A stretch of DNA of 64,000 bases from Bradyrhizobium algeriense (lineage in GTDB: Bacteria > Pseudomonadota > Alphaproteobacteria > Rhizobiales > Xanthobacteraceae), in NCBI RefSeq assembly GCF_036924595.1, contig NZ_JAZHRV010000001.1:4960001-5024000 (forward strand), written 5' to 3'. Positions within the stretch are counted from its first letter, which is position 1. Each line of letters opens with the position of its first letter. The notes beneath the pieces are model-generated. The model saw only the letters and a program-made list of their open reading frames with translations. It did no database searches and was not told where the DNA came from. Shown here one piece after another: positions 25,700 to 33,683 of the stretch. The position numbers and the translations under genes were made by a program.

Positions 25700-25840
25700 T
25701 TCAATGCCGCTGGAGCGTTTTCGAGCGAAGCATGCCCTGGGACTTGATCCGTGGGTAGAGACCGGTCCGCGTCAAGAAACTGCGTCAAATGAAAAATCGA
25801 GAGCTCCGTTTCGATTCTATCGAAACGGAAAAGGCTCTAG
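25700..25840. repeat. Bradyrhizobium-type dispersed intergenic repeat with hairpin
   Basis: The stretch containing GGAGCGTTTTCGAGCGAAGC, then GAGACCGGT, GCGTCAAGAAA and GCGTCAAA, and ending in a hairpin and AAAAGGCTCTAG, matches the layout of a dispersed intergenic repeat I know from Bradyrhizobium and relatives. The hairpin is a perfect 10-base stem (CCGTTTCGAT 25806-25815 with ATCGAAACGG 25819-25828) around a 3-base loop. It lies just after the stop of the 393-residue repeat protein and may terminate that transcript. Together with 25539-25699, where no gene is seen, it fills the gap between the two cargo genes. Confidence 0.6.
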
Positions 25841-27022
25841 CTAGGCATGATCCAGCAAGTGAAGGTCCGACAACAGGTGCATGGCGAAATCGCCGCCCAA
25901 CGCAGCGTTGCCGTGGCCGCCGTCACCACCGATTCCGGAAATCTGGATCGCGCTCTGATCGAACACGACATTGTTGCTCTGATGAGCATCGGCTGTTGAA
26001 TTGTAGCCGGCGACCGCAATGTTGATCGGGGCGTAGATCGCTACGTCGATGTCGACCATGCTTCCCGAGAAATGGCCGTTGCCGCCGTTGCCGGCGCTGT
26101 TGTTGCCGGTCGCAATTACGTCAGAGCCAATTAACTCGAAGATGGAAGAGAAAATGTCTGCAGTTCCGCCAACCGCGTGATTACCGTTCCCGCCGTCACC
26201 CCCCACGCCGGCCATCTGAAAAGCGGATTGATCGAACACCACATTGTTTGTCTGTTCGGCGTTGGCGGTGGAATTGTATCCGGCCACCGCGATGTTGATC
26301 GGATAGTAGAGCGCAAAGGTCGCGTGAACGATGCCCCCGTAGGCGTATCCGTCGCCACCATTGCCGGCGCTGTTGTCGCCGGTACCGGGCGCGTCAGAGC
26401 CGGTGGACCCGATCGCACTGACATTTCCACCCGATGCGGCATTTCCGTTGCCGCCATCGCCGCCAACTCCCGCGATCTGGGTCGCGGATTGATCGAACAC
26501 CACGTTGTTCGTCTGATGAGCGTCGGCCGTCGCATGCGGACCCGCCACCGCAATATTGATCGGGTTATAGACCGCGACAGGAGCATGCACCATTGCTCCG
26601 GAGAAGTAACCATCGCCACCGTTGCCGGCACTGTTGCCGCCGGTGGCAATCACGCCAAGGCCGGCAGGCCCGAGCGCGCCGACGCTTCCGCCCGATGCGG
26701 CGTTCCAATTGCCGCCATCACCGCCAACTCCCGCGATCTGGCTTGCGGACTGATCAAAATAGGCGATGTTCGTCTGATGGGCGAGAGCTGTCGCATGGAC
26801 GCCCGGCCACGCCACGTTGAGCGGCTCGAAACCAGCGTAGCTGCTATGGATCAGGCTCCCGGCAAAATAGCCGTTGCCGCCATTGCCGGCGCTGTTATCT
26901 CCCGTGTGGGTCGGGAAGTTTGGCCACGAATCCGCGGAAAGCCACCACGAGCCTGATGCATCGTACCCGAGCGGATACTTGATGCCGAGGTGAGCGCCGT
27001 CCGATACACTCCGAACACCCAT
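25841..27022 (-). CDS. Four-repeat Gly/Asn-rich protein, probable type I secretion cargo
   Basis: A 393-residue protein made almost wholly of four repeats of 87-91 residues starting at residues 41, 128, 215 and 306. Each begins G-x-NSAGNGG-x-G, continues through a PINIAVAG-like strand and a NVVFDQSA block, and closes with GVGGDGGNGN plus AASGG. There is no signal peptide and almost no lysine or cysteine. The C-terminus is LLSDLHLLDHA. AGGG upstream of the ATG at 27022 supports that start; a TTG at 27073 is in frame but lacks a site. The PrsDE-type exporter nearby suggests secretion without cleavage. I do not recognise a named family. Confidence 0.75.
   Translation of the reverse strand: MGVRSVSDGAHLGIKYPLGYDASGSWWLSADSWPNFPTHTGDNSAGNGGNGYFAGSLIHSSYAGFEPLNVAWPGVHATALAHQTNIAYFDQSASQIAGVGGDGGNWNAASGGSVGALGPAGLGVIATGGNSAGNGGDGYFSGAMVHAPVAVYNPINIAVAGPHATADAHQTNNVVFDQSATQIAGVGGDGGNGNAASGGNVSAIGSTGSDAPGTGDNSAGNGGDGYAYGGIVHATFALYYPINIAVAGYNSTANAEQTNNVVFDQSAFQMAGVGGDGGNGNHAVGGTADIFSSIFELIGSDVIATGNNSAGNGGNGHFSGSMVDIDVAIYAPINIAVAGYNSTADAHQSNNVVFDQSAIQISGIGGDGGHGNAALGGDFAMHLLSDLHLLDHA
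25892..26902 (-). repeat. Four tandem coding repeats (about 261-273 bases each)
   Basis: Repeat starts on the minus strand are at 26902, 26641, 26380 and 26107; the last, partial copy ends near 25892. The copies share the DNA words for NSAGNGG and for GVGGDGG, but differ in the middle, so this is an old, selected protein repeat rather than a recent expansion. It is coding and is not a CRISPR or satellite array. Confidence 0.85.
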
Positions 27023-27199
27023 GGCTGCTGCCCTACCGAAATCGCTTCGCGCCGACTGGACGGACGCTCCCAAACTCGAGAAAGAATGTCACCGCGGCAA
27101 GCCAAAAGCCGAGTCGTCAATTCGGATCGCAAACGTTCGGATGGTTGACATGATATCGGTTACGCCCATTCGGGCGTGGGTAGTGGTGCCTTGCCGTGA

Positions 27200-27457
27200 G
27201 TCTTGGAGACCACCGCGCTGCCGCAGATATTCGTGGCGCTGCGGCTTGCTTCGTCGCTTAGCCTCGTCGGCGCGATCGTCGGCGAATGGTTCGGCGACAC
27301 CACGGGTCTTGGCGTATTGCTGCTGCAGGCCATGTTCACCGAGAACGTGGTCGCGATCTGGGGCGCGCTGCTGGCCGCGGCGCTGCTTGGCACCGGCTTC
27401 TACGCCCTCGTCGCCGCGGCCGAACGGTGGCTGGTATTCTGGAGCGCGGAGCAATGA
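27200..27457 (+). pseudogene. 3' fragment of an ABC transporter permease gene
   Basis: The fragment encodes only the last 80 or so residues of a SsuC/TauC-type permease (LPQIFVALRLASSLSLVGA, the EAA-loop exit and final helices). A stop codon lies directly upstream in frame at 27197, and no 5' part is found in the preceding 170 bases. Full-length relatives have about 250-270 residues. The end overlaps the start of the intact permease gene by ATGA, the normal arrangement for a two-permease operon. The 5' part has evidently been lost where the repeat-protein block now abuts. Confidence 0.75.
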
Positions 27458-28215
27458 GCGGATCGCCCCTCGCCTCTTCTCCGCTTGCCGTACAACGGGG
27501 CATCCTCGGCGCGGTTCTACTGGTGGTGTGCTGGGAAGGGCTCGCGCGCGGACTGCATCTGCCGTCCTACGTTCTTCCCGCCGTCAGCGAGATTCTGGCC
27601 GGCGCCTGGTCCAAGCGCGCGCTACTGGGTGAGGCTGCGGGCTACACCGTGCTCGAAGCGCTGGTGGGCTACGGGCTCGGCTGTCTCATCGGCATTGGCC
27701 TTGCGGTCGCCATCACCATGCTCCCGACGCTCCGCGCCGTGATCCTGCCTGCAGCCACCGCCATCAACTCGGTGCCAGTGGTCGCCTATTCGCCGTTGAT
27801 CCTGCTCTGGTTTGGCATCGGCGTTGCGTCGAAGATGGTGATGGTGGCCATGGCGGTGAGCTTCACCGTCTTCCTGTCGACGCTCGCCGGGCTCGACCGC
27901 GTCGATCGCCGCGCCATCGATCTCATGCGCAGCTTCGGTGCGGGGCGGCTGAGCATCCTGTGGCGCCTGCGCCTGCCGACCGCCCTGCCGCTGCTGCTTG
28001 CCGGGATGCGCGTCTCCACCGTCCGCAGCCTCATCGTGGCGATTATCACCGAAATGCTTGGCGCCTATGGAGGGCTCGGCTGGGTGATCTACCAGGCAGT
28101 GCTGCAGATCGACTTCGTGCAGGTCTGGTCGGCGATCTTCGTTGCTTCGGCGGCGAGCCTGAGCTTCTTCGGCCTGATCGGCTTTCTCGAACGCAAAATC
28201 CTGTTTTGGAAATGA
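27454..28215 (+). CDS. ABC transporter permease, SsuC/TauC/RibX-type
   Basis: A 253-residue inner-membrane permease of the binding-protein-dependent transport family, with about six helices and the conserved EAA-type loop (RSFGAGRLSILWRLRLPTAL). Such permeases import sulfonates, riboflavin or pyrimidine precursors. It starts at the ATG at 27454 inside the stop of the truncated permease. A flavin monooxygenase gene begins 5 bases downstream, which suggests uptake of a compound that is then oxidised. With its partner permease truncated and no ATPase or binding protein adjacent, it may not be functional. Confidence 0.85.
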   Translation: MSGSPLASSPLAVQRGILGAVLLVVCWEGLARGLHLPSYVLPAVSEILAGAWSKRALLGEAAGYTVLEALVGYGLGCLIGIGLAVAITMLPTLRAVILPAATAINSVPVVAYSPLILLWFGIGVASKMVMVAMAVSFTVFLSTLAGLDRVDRRAIDLMRSFGAGRLSILWRLRLPTALPLLLAGMRVSTVRSLIVAIITEMLGAYGGLGWVIYQAVLQIDFVQVWSAIFVASAASLSFFGLIGFLERKILFWK

Positions 28216-28219
28216 TGCG

Positions 28220-29515
28220 ATGAAACGACAGATGCATCTTGGGCTGTTCATCCTGGGGACCGGCAGCCATGTTGCCGGCTGGCGCTACCCTGGTGCGGTG
28301 GACAGCTTCCAGAACTTTCCCGCGATTCAAGAGATCGGCCGCATCGCCGAGCGCGGCAAATTCGACCTGATCTTCATGGGCGACAACCTCTACGCGGATG
28401 CTACCGCCCATCCCTCCTACACGCTGCGGCTCGAACCGCTTACGATGCTGGCTGCGCTTTCCACCTCGACCAGCCATATTGGATTAGGTGCCACCGTTTC
28501 CACCACCTACAGTGATCCGTTCATGGTGGCGCGCGTGTTCGCCTCGCTCGATCACATCAGCAACGGCCGCGCCGCGTGGAATGCGGTGACGACAGCAAAT
28601 CCCGCGACCGCAGCCAATTTCGGCACCACCCATCCCGACCACGCCCGCCGCTACGAGATGGCCGGCGAATTCCTCGACGTCGTGAAGGGCCTCTGGGACA
28701 GCTGGGCTGATGACGCCATCGTTGCCGACCGCGCGAGCGGGCTCTATATCGATCCGGCGAAGTTGCGCTCGATCGACCATGACGGCGCCTTCTTCAAGGT
28801 GAAGGGCCCGCTCAATATCGGCCGTAGCCCGCAAGGCCATCCGGTGGTGCTGCAGGCCGGCGGCTCCGAGGCAGGCCAGGCACTCGCCGCACGCACCGCG
28901 GACATCGTATTCTCTGTTGTGCAGGACATAGACGAGGCCAAGGCCGGCTATGCGTCGCTGAAAAACCGCCTGCCGGCCCTCGGCCGCAGCGCAGAGGATG
29001 TGACGATGCTGCCGGGCGTCATGCCGATCGTCGGCCGCACCGACAAGGAGGCTTTCGAAAAGCTCAACGTGCTGCAGAGCTTCGTCAGCGGCACCAACGC
29101 AATCGCCATTCTCTCCGATCGCTTCGGCCGCGACATGTCAGCCTACGATCTGGATGGACCGGTTCCCGACATCGAGCCGTCCGACAGCTATCACAGCTTC
29201 GCCAGTGTCATGCTCGCCAAGGCGCGCCGCGAGAACATGACGTTGCGCGACCTCTATAATCTCACCGCCGCCGCGCGCGGCCATTGGGTGCTGTGCGGCT
29301 CGGCGATCAGCATCGCCGACACCCTGCAGCACTGGTTCGATGAATATGCCGCCGACGGCTTCAACGTGATGCCGCCATATTTCCATGAAGGTTTTGAGGA
29401 TTTCGTGCAGCTCGTGGTACCGATCCTGCAGGAGCGCGGCCTGTTCCGCGCCGACTATGAGGGGACGACGCTGCGCGATCATCTCGGCCTGCGGCGGCCG
29501 GAGAACACCTTCTAG
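28220..29515 (+). CDS. NtaA/SnaA/DszA-family flavin-dependent monooxygenase
   Basis: A 431-residue luciferase-like monooxygenase using reduced FMN, of the group that attacks nitrilotriacetate, alkanesulfonates, dibenzothiophene sulfone and similar compounds. Family marks include the opening MHLGLFILGTGSHVAGWRYP, HISNGRAAWNAVT, the FMN region GHPVVLQAGGSEAG and FAARTADI-like ALAARTADIVFS. It lies 5 bases after the ABC permease gene and is probably co-transcribed. The substrate cannot be told from sequence. A gap of 250 bases with no visible gene follows. Confidence 0.9.
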   Translation: MKRQMHLGLFILGTGSHVAGWRYPGAVDSFQNFPAIQEIGRIAERGKFDLIFMGDNLYADATAHPSYTLRLEPLTMLAALSTSTSHIGLGATVSTTYSDPFMVARVFASLDHISNGRAAWNAVTTANPATAANFGTTHPDHARRYEMAGEFLDVVKGLWDSWADDAIVADRASGLYIDPAKLRSIDHDGAFFKVKGPLNIGRSPQGHPVVLQAGGSEAGQALAARTADIVFSVVQDIDEAKAGYASLKNRLPALGRSAEDVTMLPGVMPIVGRTDKEAFEKLNVLQSFVSGTNAIAILSDRFGRDMSAYDLDGPVPDIEPSDSYHSFASVMLAKARRENMTLRDLYNLTAAARGHWVLCGSAISIADTLQHWFDEYAADGFNVMPPYFHEGFEDFVQLVVPILQERGLFRADYEGTTLRDHLGLRRPENTF

Positions 29516-29765
29516 CTGGTACCGGACGATCACCTCAACCTGCACGAAATCGTCATATCTGAATTATCACTGCACACATCCCTCAATTGGATTTGGTGCG
29601 ACTATGCTGCGCCGAACCGATCCGCCGACTGGTTGAAGTAGAGTGCGGCCGCCTGCGTTGCAGGATCGTGCCAGTGTACAATCGTCGCGCTGACGTAGAA
29701 TTGGTGCAACCACGGATTCATGCGGCGCCGGTCAGTCTTTCCGGTTCGTGAGCGAGAGCCACGAA

Positions 29766-30545
29766 CTAATGAAGGATCTGGTCGAGGAATGTCCTTGCCC
29801 GCTCGGACGCCGGATGATTGAAGAAGTCCTTCGGAGCTGCTTGCTCGACTATTTTTCCCTCATTCATGAACACGATCCGGTCCGCGACCTCGCGGGCGAA
29901 GCCCATCTCGTGGGTGACGCAGAGCATGGTCATGCCCTCTTCCGCCAGCTTCTTCATCGTCTCAAGCACTTCCTTGACCATTTCCGGATCGAGCGCCGAC
30001 GTCGGCTCGTCGAACAGCATGATCTTCGGCTGCATGCAGAGCGCGCGCGCAATGGCGACGCGCTGCTGCTGTCCGCCTGACAACTGCCCCGGAAACTTTT
30101 CGGCCTGCTCCGGGATCCGGACCTTGGTCAGGAAGTGCATGGCGAGATCCCTCGCCTCCTCCTTCGCCATTCCGTTCACCGTCATCGGCGCCAGGATACA
30201 GTTCTCCAGGGTCGTCATGTGCGGAAACAGGTTGAAGCTCTGGAAAACCATACCGGTGTCCCGCCGGATGGCATCGATGTTCTTCCGCTGATCATCCAGC
30301 TCGGTGCCGTTGATGTAGATCAGCCCCTGGTCGTGCTTTTCGATATGATTGATGCAGCGGATCAGGGTCGACTTCCCCGAACCGGACGGACCGCAGATGA
30401 CGATCTTCTCACCCCTGGCCACCTTGAGATCGATCTCGTTCAAGGCGGTAAAATCGCCGTAATATTTGTAGACCGCCTCCATTTGAACCGCGGCGACCTC
30501 GCGCATGCGCGGCTGGCCCTGTCCACCTTCAATATCGGCTGCCAT
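29766..30545 (-). CDS. Amino-acid-type ABC transporter ATP-binding protein
   Basis: A 259-residue ATPase of the GlnQ/HisP polar amino acid family: Walker [12 protein letters not shown]-loop [11 protein letters not shown], signature LSGGQQQR, Walker [15 protein letters not shown] and switch His in CVTHEMGF. The start at 30545 follows AAGGA; the frame is open 23 codons further but that part is Arg/Pro-rich and not protein-like. The cognate permease gene is 87 bases upstream on the same strand. It is the last gene of a minus-strand operon that begins with two DapA-family genes. Confidence 0.93.
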   Translation of the reverse strand: MAADIEGGQGQPRMREVAAVQMEAVYKYYGDFTALNEIDLKVARGEKIVICGPSGSGKSTLIRCINHIEKHDQGLIYINGTELDDQRKNIDAIRRDTGMVFQSFNLFPHMTTLENCILAPMTVNGMAKEEARDLAMHFLTKVRIPEQAEKFPGQLSGGQQQRVAIARALCMQPKIMLFDEPTSALDPEMVKEVLETMKKLAEEGMTMLCVTHEMGFAREVADRIVFMNEGKIVEQAAPKDFFNHPASERARTFLDQILH

Positions 30546-30632
30546 CGATCCGTTCCTTGGTGGCGCGCGCACCGGAGCTGCGCCTCGCGGTCGCAGCTTC
30601 GTTCCTCGCAACAAAATCTTCCCTCGGCACTT

Positions 30633-31364
30633 TCATGCCCTGGCCTCGAGGCCGGCTTGCGGCGACGACGCCGTTGCGGTGGTTCTTCGCGATCTTGTCG
30701 CGCTCGACCGGCCAAAGTGTTTTTCAAGGCGGCGCTGGACCACATCCCAGACCGAGGTGAGGATCAGGTAATAGGCGGTGGCGGCCGCATAGACTTCGAG
30801 GATCTGAAAATGCTCCTGCATCAGCATGTCGCTCCGGCGCATGATTTCCTCGACCGAGATGACGGAGGCGAGCGACGTCGCCTTCAGGAGCGAATTGATG
30901 GAGTTGCCGAGCGGTGGGATCATCAGGCGAAAGGCTTGCGGAAGCGTGATGCGCCGGAACGTCACCCATCTCGACAGACTTAGCGCCCAGGCGGCCTCCC
31001 GTTGCCCGGCAGATACGGCCATGAAACCGCTGCGAACGATTTCAGCAAGATACGCAGCCTCATTGAGGATCAATCCGATCAGGGCGCAGGTGATCACGTC
31101 AAACTTGATGCCCAGCTGCGGCAGGCCGCTGTAGATCACCACGAGCTGGATCAGGAGCGGCGTGCCGCGAAAGAACCAGATGTAGAACCGGGCGAAGCCG
31201 CTGAGCACAGGATTGGATGACATGCGCATCAGCGCAATGCCCATCCCCAGAATAAGCCCACCAACGACTCCGGCAACCGTCAAGCCGATGGTGACGAGTA
31301 CCCCCTTCATCAGGAAGAAATTGAAAAAGTAGTCGACGCTGGCCGCCAGATTGAAATGGGTCAT
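30633..31364 (-). CDS. Amino-acid-type ABC transporter permease
   Basis: A 243-residue permease of the HisM/GlnP family with five or so helices, the N-terminal family block FFRGTPLLIQL and the EAA loop (AWALSLSRWVTFRRITLPQA). The C-terminal 25 residues are Arg/Thr/Ala-rich and not membrane-spanning. Its ATG overlaps by 4 bases the stop of a decayed binding-protein gene, showing that the original operon order was binding protein, permease, ATPase. Only one permease is present, so it probably forms a homodimer. Confidence 0.92.
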   Translation of the reverse strand: MTHFNLAASVDYFFNFFLMKGVLVTIGLTVAGVVGGLILGMGIALMRMSSNPVLSGFARFYIWFFRGTPLLIQLVVIYSGLPQLGIKFDVITCALIGLILNEAAYLAEIVRSGFMAVSAGQREAAWALSLSRWVTFRRITLPQAFRLMIPPLGNSINSLLKATSLASVISVEEIMRRSDMLMQEHFQILEVYAAATAYYLILTSVWDVVQRRLEKHFGRSSATRSRRTTATASSPQAGLEARA

Positions 31365-31554
31365 CGGCTCATCTCCGTGTGGTATTCGGCAGCAATTTTC
31401 ATGCCGCCGTCGGGAGCGACGAAAACCGAGATCGCCTGCACAGCACGAGCCACCATGTACATCAGCTTCGAGCGCTCCTCGAACCCAAGCATGTCGCTAT
31501 CAATTCCGTCGGTCCGACCTGCCGAACGATAGGAATGAAGGCCTCGTCGGACAT
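31361..31554 (-). pseudogene. Frameshifted remnant of a periplasmic amino-acid-binding protein gene
   Basis: One frame (from 31554) reads MSDEAFIPIVRQV; after a one-base shift another reads GRTDGIDSDMLGFEERSK and continues with VQAISVFVAPDGG to a stop at 31361. The same series of blocks occurs in the intact binding protein encoded at 38456-39292 (GRFDTINTGLFWTEERSK, QQAISIYTDPASS). Only about 60 of an expected 270 residues remain, with both ends missing. It sits exactly where the binding-protein gene of this operon should be, so a large internal deletion is likely. Confidence 0.6.
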
Positions 31555-31564
31555 GACGGAGCCC

Positions 31565-32518
31565 TCAAGTCAGGTGAATGTCGCCGGCGCAGCGCGCCGC
31601 ACCGAGCGTCGTTGCGATGGCGTCGCAAAGATCAGGCAGAACCGGCAACAACGGCGGCCGCGGATCCGCATTGCGGATCAGCCCCAATGCCTTGAGGCCC
31701 ACCTTCATGCGCGTATGCATGTCGACGATCGGCGCCGGGCCGTAAATCGCCCGGACGATCGGGTGGAGCCGCTCGTTCACGACGCGCATCGCCTTGAGGT
31801 CGTCAGCGACCGACGCCTGCCAGAGTTCGATAAACAGATGCGGAGCCAGGCTGACGAGCCCGGACAGGATACCGTCGCCACCGACAGCGAGCTGCGGCAA
31901 AAACCAGTTGTAATTCGACGGCAAGACCGCGACCTCCGGATCGGCTTCTTTCACGGCCCGTCGGTTCTCGTCATAGGCGAGCATCGTGTCGCTACCCTCC
32001 TTGACGGCGATGACGCGGTCGATAGTCGCTATTTCTGCGAGCGTCTGCGTCGAATAGCCGAAGCCGGACGCCACCGGATACTGGAAGATAGACACCGGGA
32101 TTGCGATTGCCTCGCTAACCGCCCGCACGAAGGCGACCGGCGCGCGCGGTGTGGCCGATGCACCGCCACCAATGGCAGCAGGCGGAAACAGGACCGCGCA
32201 AGCCGCACCGGCAGCCTCGGCGAGCCGGGCCTGCCGGATGGCCTCTGCGGTCGAGTGCGCGATGATGCCGGCAAGCAGCGGCTTGCCGGCGATATGGGCC
32301 CGGGTCCGCGCGATGACCGCCTGACGCTCTTCGTCCGACAGCGAGGCGCCCTCGCCCGCATGCCCGTTGACGAAGACAGCCGCGATGCCGTCGGGACAGG
32401 CACAATAATCCAGCAGCCGGGCATAGCCGTCCCAGTCAATCGACAGGTCGTCCTTGAACGGCAGCACGGTGGCGACGGTGACGCCGCGCAGATCGAGTTT
32501 TTTCATCAGATCGCTCAT
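31565..32518 (-). CDS. DapA-family lyase/aldolase (first copy)
   Basis: A 317-residue class I aldolase-fold enzyme of the dihydrodipicolinate synthase / N-acetylneuraminate lyase superfamily. The Schiff-base lysine is in VIAVKEGSD and the proton-relay tyrosine in IFQYPV. The usual GTTGE substrate loop is changed to NGHAGEGAS, which argues against true DapA function and for a keto-acid lyase or hydratase role. Its start is 64 bases after the second DapA-family gene. It belongs to a minus-strand operon running into the ABC transporter. Confidence 0.9.
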   Translation of the reverse strand: MSDLMKKLDLRGVTVATVLPFKDDLSIDWDGYARLLDYCACPDGIAAVFVNGHAGEGASLSDEERQAVIARTRAHIAGKPLLAGIIAHSTAEAIRQARLAEAAGAACAVLFPPAAIGGGASATPRAPVAFVRAVSEAIAIPVSIFQYPVASGFGYSTQTLAEIATIDRVIAVKEGSDTMLAYDENRRAVKEADPEVAVLPSNYNWFLPQLAVGGDGILSGLVSLAPHLFIELWQASVADDLKAMRVVNERLHPIVRAIYGPAPIVDMHTRMKVGLKALGLIRNADPRPPLLPVLPDLCDAIATTLGAARCAGDIHLT

Positions 32519-32582
32519 GACGGTTTGCGCCGCCGAACTGTACGACCACGAAGAACGGATGCGATCATGCTGCGCCCTTTCC

Positions 32583-33500
32583 TCATCCGGCGTTCTGCCT
32601 TGATGCCGCGGTCACGCCCGGCCACACCAGACCGAACTTCGCCACCAGTGCGCGCGCGGCTGCATCCTGCGGGCCCGGCAAGGGCAGACGGGGCGGACGC
32701 GGCACGCCCGCGGAAAAGCCCATGTGACCGAGCAACGCCTTGGTGCCGGCAACGTAAGCCTGGCCACCGACGAATTCGATCACCGGCAAATAGTCGAGAT
32801 AGAGCTTGCGCGCCGCATTGATCCCGCCTTCATCCGCGACGAGGCTGAAGATGCGCGCCATGGGCTGGGGTACGACGTTGGAGGCAACCGCCACCCAGCC
32901 CTGCGCACCCTCCACGAAAGATTCGAAACCGAGGATGCCGCCGAACACGGTCATCCGATCACCGCACAGCCGGATGATGTCGCGCACGCGCGTCACCTCG
33001 AGCGTCGACTCCTTGATGTAAAGACAGTTGTCGATCTCGGCGAGTCGCGCCACCAATGCCGGCTTGAGATCGACATTGGCGGTCGCGGGATTGTTGTAGA
33101 CCATGATGGGCAGTGAGATCGCATCGGCCACTGTCTTGTAGTGCTGGACGACCTCGTCGTCGGTCGGCGTCGAATAGAACGGCGGGATAATCATCACGCC
33201 GTCGGCGCCCAATTTTTCGGCACGGCGGCTGAGGCGCACCACTTCCCGCGTATCCTCCGCGCCGGTCCCGATCAGCACAGGCACGCGCCCCGCCGCCTGG
33301 GTGATGACCGTCTCGGCCACCAGAACCTTCTCGTCATCGTCGAGCGAGAGGAACTCGCCGGTCGAGCCGAGCGGAATCAGCCCGTGGATGCCCTGCCCGA
33401 TCTGCCAATCGACAAACCCCCGCAACGCCTCGGCATCAACCTCACCGGCCGGCGTGAACGGCGTGATCATGACCGTGTAGGTACCGCGAAATGTCTTCAT
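32583..33500 (-). CDS. DapA-family lyase/aldolase (second copy)
   Basis: A 305-residue member of the same superfamily, closer to the classical pattern: GSTGEFLSL loop, tyrosine in MVYNNP and Schiff-base lysine in LYIKEST. It shares only the fold pattern with the neighbouring copy, so the two probably act on different intermediates. It is the first gene of the minus-strand operon. A perfect LacI-type operator lies 66 bases before its ATG, so it is very likely controlled by the divergent LacI-family regulator. Confidence 0.9.
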   Translation of the reverse strand: MKTFRGTYTVMITPFTPAGEVDAEALRGFVDWQIGQGIHGLIPLGSTGEFLSLDDDEKVLVAETVITQAAGRVPVLIGTGAEDTREVVRLSRRAEKLGADGVMIIPPFYSTPTDDEVVQHYKTVADAISLPIMVYNNPATANVDLKPALVARLAEIDNCLYIKESTLEVTRVRDIIRLCGDRMTVFGGILGFESFVEGAQGWVAVASNVVPQPMARIFSLVADEGGINAARKLYLDYLPVIEFVGGQAYVAGTKALLGHMGFSAGVPRPPRLPLPGPQDAAARALVAKFGLVWPGVTAASRQNAG

Positions 33501-33565
33501 CGAAGAACTTCCAGTTGCTCAGGTGAACTCGGGCAGCGGCCTCTGCCGCACACCTCCATGTGCGC

Positions 33566-33579
33566 TGCAATCGATTGCA
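33566..33579. promoter_or_regulatory. LacI-family operator, site 1
   Basis: TGCAATCGATTGCA is a perfect 14-base palindrome centred on CG and fits the LacI/GalR-family pattern TGnAAnCGnTTnCA. It lies between the divergent DapA-family gene and the LacI-type regulator gene, 66 bases before the start of the former. Confidence 0.75.
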
Positions 33580-33652
33580 GAACTGACGCTGATTTGGGCA
33601 GAACCCATCTCTAATTTAGGCTTGCACACGTAAATTTCCGCCAATAATGTTT

Positions 33653-33666
33653 TGCAATCGTTTCCA
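33653..33666. promoter_or_regulatory. LacI-family operator, site 2
   Basis: TGCAATCGTTTCCA also fits TGnAAnCGnTTnCA at every fixed position. It ends 17 bases before the regulator start codon and shares the half-site TGCAATCG with site 1, 87 bases away. Autoregulation and looping between the two sites are plausible. Confidence 0.7.
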
Positions 33667-33683
33667 TTTTAGCGGCGAGATTG

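Noticed and set aside
25892..26902. Regular repeats that might be read as a CRISPR array or satellite
   Set aside because: The period is about 261-273 bases, the repeats stay in one reading frame and vary at synonymous-looking places, and there are no short identical repeats with unique spacers.
26177..26956. A 259-codon plus-strand frame over the repeat region
   Set aside because: It is the antisense shadow of the repeat protein; its own periodicity only mirrors the coding repeats.
31379..32821. A 480-codon open frame on the plus strand
   Set aside because: It runs antisense to two DapA-family genes with intact active sites and crosses their intergenic gap without any start signal.
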